A stretch of 64,000 nt of DNA from NCBI GenBank assembly GCA_902550805.1, contig CACDAL010000005.1, forward strand, positions 25,458 to 89,457. The letters run 5' to 3'. The DNA is from an uncultured Pelagibacteraceae bacterium (GTDB taxonomy: Bacteria > Pseudomonadota > Alphaproteobacteria > Pelagibacterales > Pelagibacteraceae). Both the position numbers and the translations under genes were made by a program. How positions within the stretch are numbered: position 1 is the first letter of the stretch; each line of letters opens with the position of its first letter. Positions 62,347 through 64,000 of the stretch are shown in pieces. The notes below the pieces were generated by a model, which saw nothing but the letters and a program-made list of their open reading frames with translations, made no database searches and was not told the origin of the DNA.

Positions 62347-63705
62347 ATGTTTGAAAATTTAACAAATAAATTTGAAGAAATATTTTCTTCGTTAAAGAAA
62401 GCACCTTCTTTAGATGAAAAACAAGTTGATGAAGGTTTAAGAGGTATAAGATTGGCTCTTCTTGAAGCCGATGTATCTCTTGATGTAGTAAAAGAATTCA
62501 TCGAAAAGATTAAACCAAAAGTACTTGGCCAAGAAATAATTAGATCTACTTCTCCAGGCCAAATGGTTATTAAAATTGTTTATGATGAACTCGTATCTTT
62601 TTTAGGAGAAAAAAATTCAGAAATACAGCTTAATGCAGTACCCCCAGTTCCAATTATGCTTGTTGGGCTTCAAGGTTCAGGTAAAACCACAACAACTGCA
62701 AAACTTGCAAGATTTTTAGAAAAAAATAATAAAAAGAAAGTAATGATGGCTAGTCTTGATGTTTATAGACCGGCAGCCCAAGAACAACTCAGGTTATTGG
62801 GAGAACAAAACAATATTTCAACTTTACCAGTAATAGAAGGACAACTTCCAGCGGATATATGTAGAAGAGCAATAAGTGCAGCCAACTTAAATGGTTCCGA
62901 AGTAGTTTTATTTGACACAGCTGGACGAACTCAGATTGATTTTCAAATGATGAACGAGATTAAACAAATCGAAAGTATAATCAATCCATCAGAAACAATA
63001 TTGGTAGCCGATTCTTTAACAGGTCAGGTTGCAGCAAATGTTGCTAAAGAATTTAAAAATACTGTTAATTTGACAGGTATAGTGCTTACAAGATCTGATG
63101 GCGATGGAAGAGGTGGTGCAGCACTAAGTATGAAGTATGTTGCAAATGTACCAATTAAATTTTTAGGAGTTGGAGAAAAAATAGAAAACTTTGAGATTTT
63201 TTATCCAGACAGAATAGCAAACAGATTATTAGGAATGGGAGATATAGTTTCCCTAGTTGAAAAAGCTTCTGAAGATTTAGATCAAGAAAAACTAAAAAAA
63301 ACTGAAGAAAAAATTAAAAAAGGACAATTCTCATTAGAAGATTATTTATCACAACTCCGTCAGATGAAAAAAATGGGAGGAATCGAAGGAGTTATGTCTT
63401 TTCTTCCAGGAGTTTCTAAAATTAAATCACAAATGGATCAAGCTGGTGTGGATGAAAAAATAATTACTCAAAATGAAGCTGTAATATTATCTATGACCAA
63501 AAAAGAAAGAGAAAACCCAAGAATAATAGATGGGTCTAGAAAAAAAAGAATTGCTAATGGCTCTGGAACTGATGTGGCCACTATCAATAAATTGTTAAAA
63601 CAATTTAAAATGATGTCTGACATGATGAAAAAGATGTCAAAAGGAAACATGAAAGGAATGGCGGATAAAGGAATTCCTCCAGAGCTTTTTAATCAACTTA
63701 AATAA
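62347..63705 (+). CDS. ffh: Signal recognition particle protein Ffh (start moved from 62266 to ATG 62347)
   Basis: MFENLTNKFEEIFSSLKK start; GLQGSGKTTTTAKLARFL, DTAGRTQID, M-domain MKKMGGIEGVMSFLPG. Confidence 0.97.
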   Translation: MFENLTNKFEEIFSSLKKAPSLDEKQVDEGLRGIRLALLEADVSLDVVKEFIEKIKPKVLGQEIIRSTSPGQMVIKIVYDELVSFLGEKNSEIQLNAVPPVPIMLVGLQGSGKTTTTAKLARFLEKNNKKKVMMASLDVYRPAAQEQLRLLGEQNNISTLPVIEGQLPADICRRAISAANLNGSEVVLFDTAGRTQIDFQMMNEIKQIESIINPSETILVADSLTGQVAANVAKEFKNTVNLTGIVLTRSDGDGRGGAALSMKYVANVPIKFLGVGEKIENFEIFYPDRIANRLLGMGDIVSLVEKASEDLDQEKLKKTEEKIKKGQFSLEDYLSQLRQMKKMGGIEGVMSFLPGVSKIKSQMDQAGVDEKIITQNEAVILSMTKKERENPRIIDGSRKKRIANGSGTDVATINKLLKQFKMMSDMMKKMSKGNMKGMADKGIPPELFNQLK

Positions 63706-63720
63706 TATAAAGGAGAAAGA

Positions 63721-64000
63721 ATGTTAAAAATGAGGTTATCAATGGGTGGAACAAAAAAAAGACCCGTTTATAAAATAGTAGTTGCCGACAGTAGATTTCC
63801 AAGGGATGGAAGATTTATTGAAAAATTAGGATTTTTTAATCCATTACTTCCAAAAGATAAAAAGGAAAGAATAGGATTAGATGCTGAAAGAGTAAAATAT
63901 TGGTTAGGTCAAGGAGCTCAACCAACAACAAGAGTTGCAAGAATTCTGGGTGAAAATGAAATTATGCCAATGCCAGCAAATGGAAACAATCCTCAAAAAG
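63721..64000 (+). CDS. rpsP: Ribosomal protein S16, truncated by window end
   Basis: [46 protein letters not shown]; preceded by AGGAG. Confidence 0.96.
   Translation, partial: MLKMRLSMGGTKKRPVYKIVVADSRFPRDGRFIEKLGFFNPLLPKDKKERIGLDAERVKYWLGQGAQPTTRVARILGENEIMPMPANGNNPQK

Overview
A 64 kb AT-rich window that looks like a SAR11/Pelagibacterales-type (alphaproteobacterial) chromosome: short intergenic gaps, many overlapping start/stop codons, Lys/Asn/Ile-rich proteins, and no rRNA, CRISPR, phage or IS element that I can see. Most of it is recognisable core gene content: aroE/coaE/dnaQ, secB, hslVU, hisBHAFE, ftsK, purH, rpe, an acetate symporter plus acs, tsaD, hemCD, folD, argG, ccmCDEFGH, ftsY, dapF, ffh, the start of rpsP, and one tRNA-Gly(GCC). 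The best candidates for a second look are: (1) a ~100 nt GC-rich, strongly structured leader between dapF and ffh; (2) two exact FNR-type palindromes (TTGAT-N4-ATCAA) bracketing a putative 2-hydroxyacid/TRAP transporter locus that has tandem lldD paralogs and a DctM with a long C-terminal coiled-coil; (3) a UbiH-like gene split exactly at an A_AAA_AAT slippery heptamer; (4) a long inverted repeat plus a third motif copy upstream of ccmC; (5) near-identical direct repeats around a cupin/DUF2784 gene pair; (6) a K/E/Q coiled-coil protein with exact 72-bp internal duplications; (7) an EF-hand-like loop inside the acetate-type symporter. All family calls come from reading the sequence; no database search was run.
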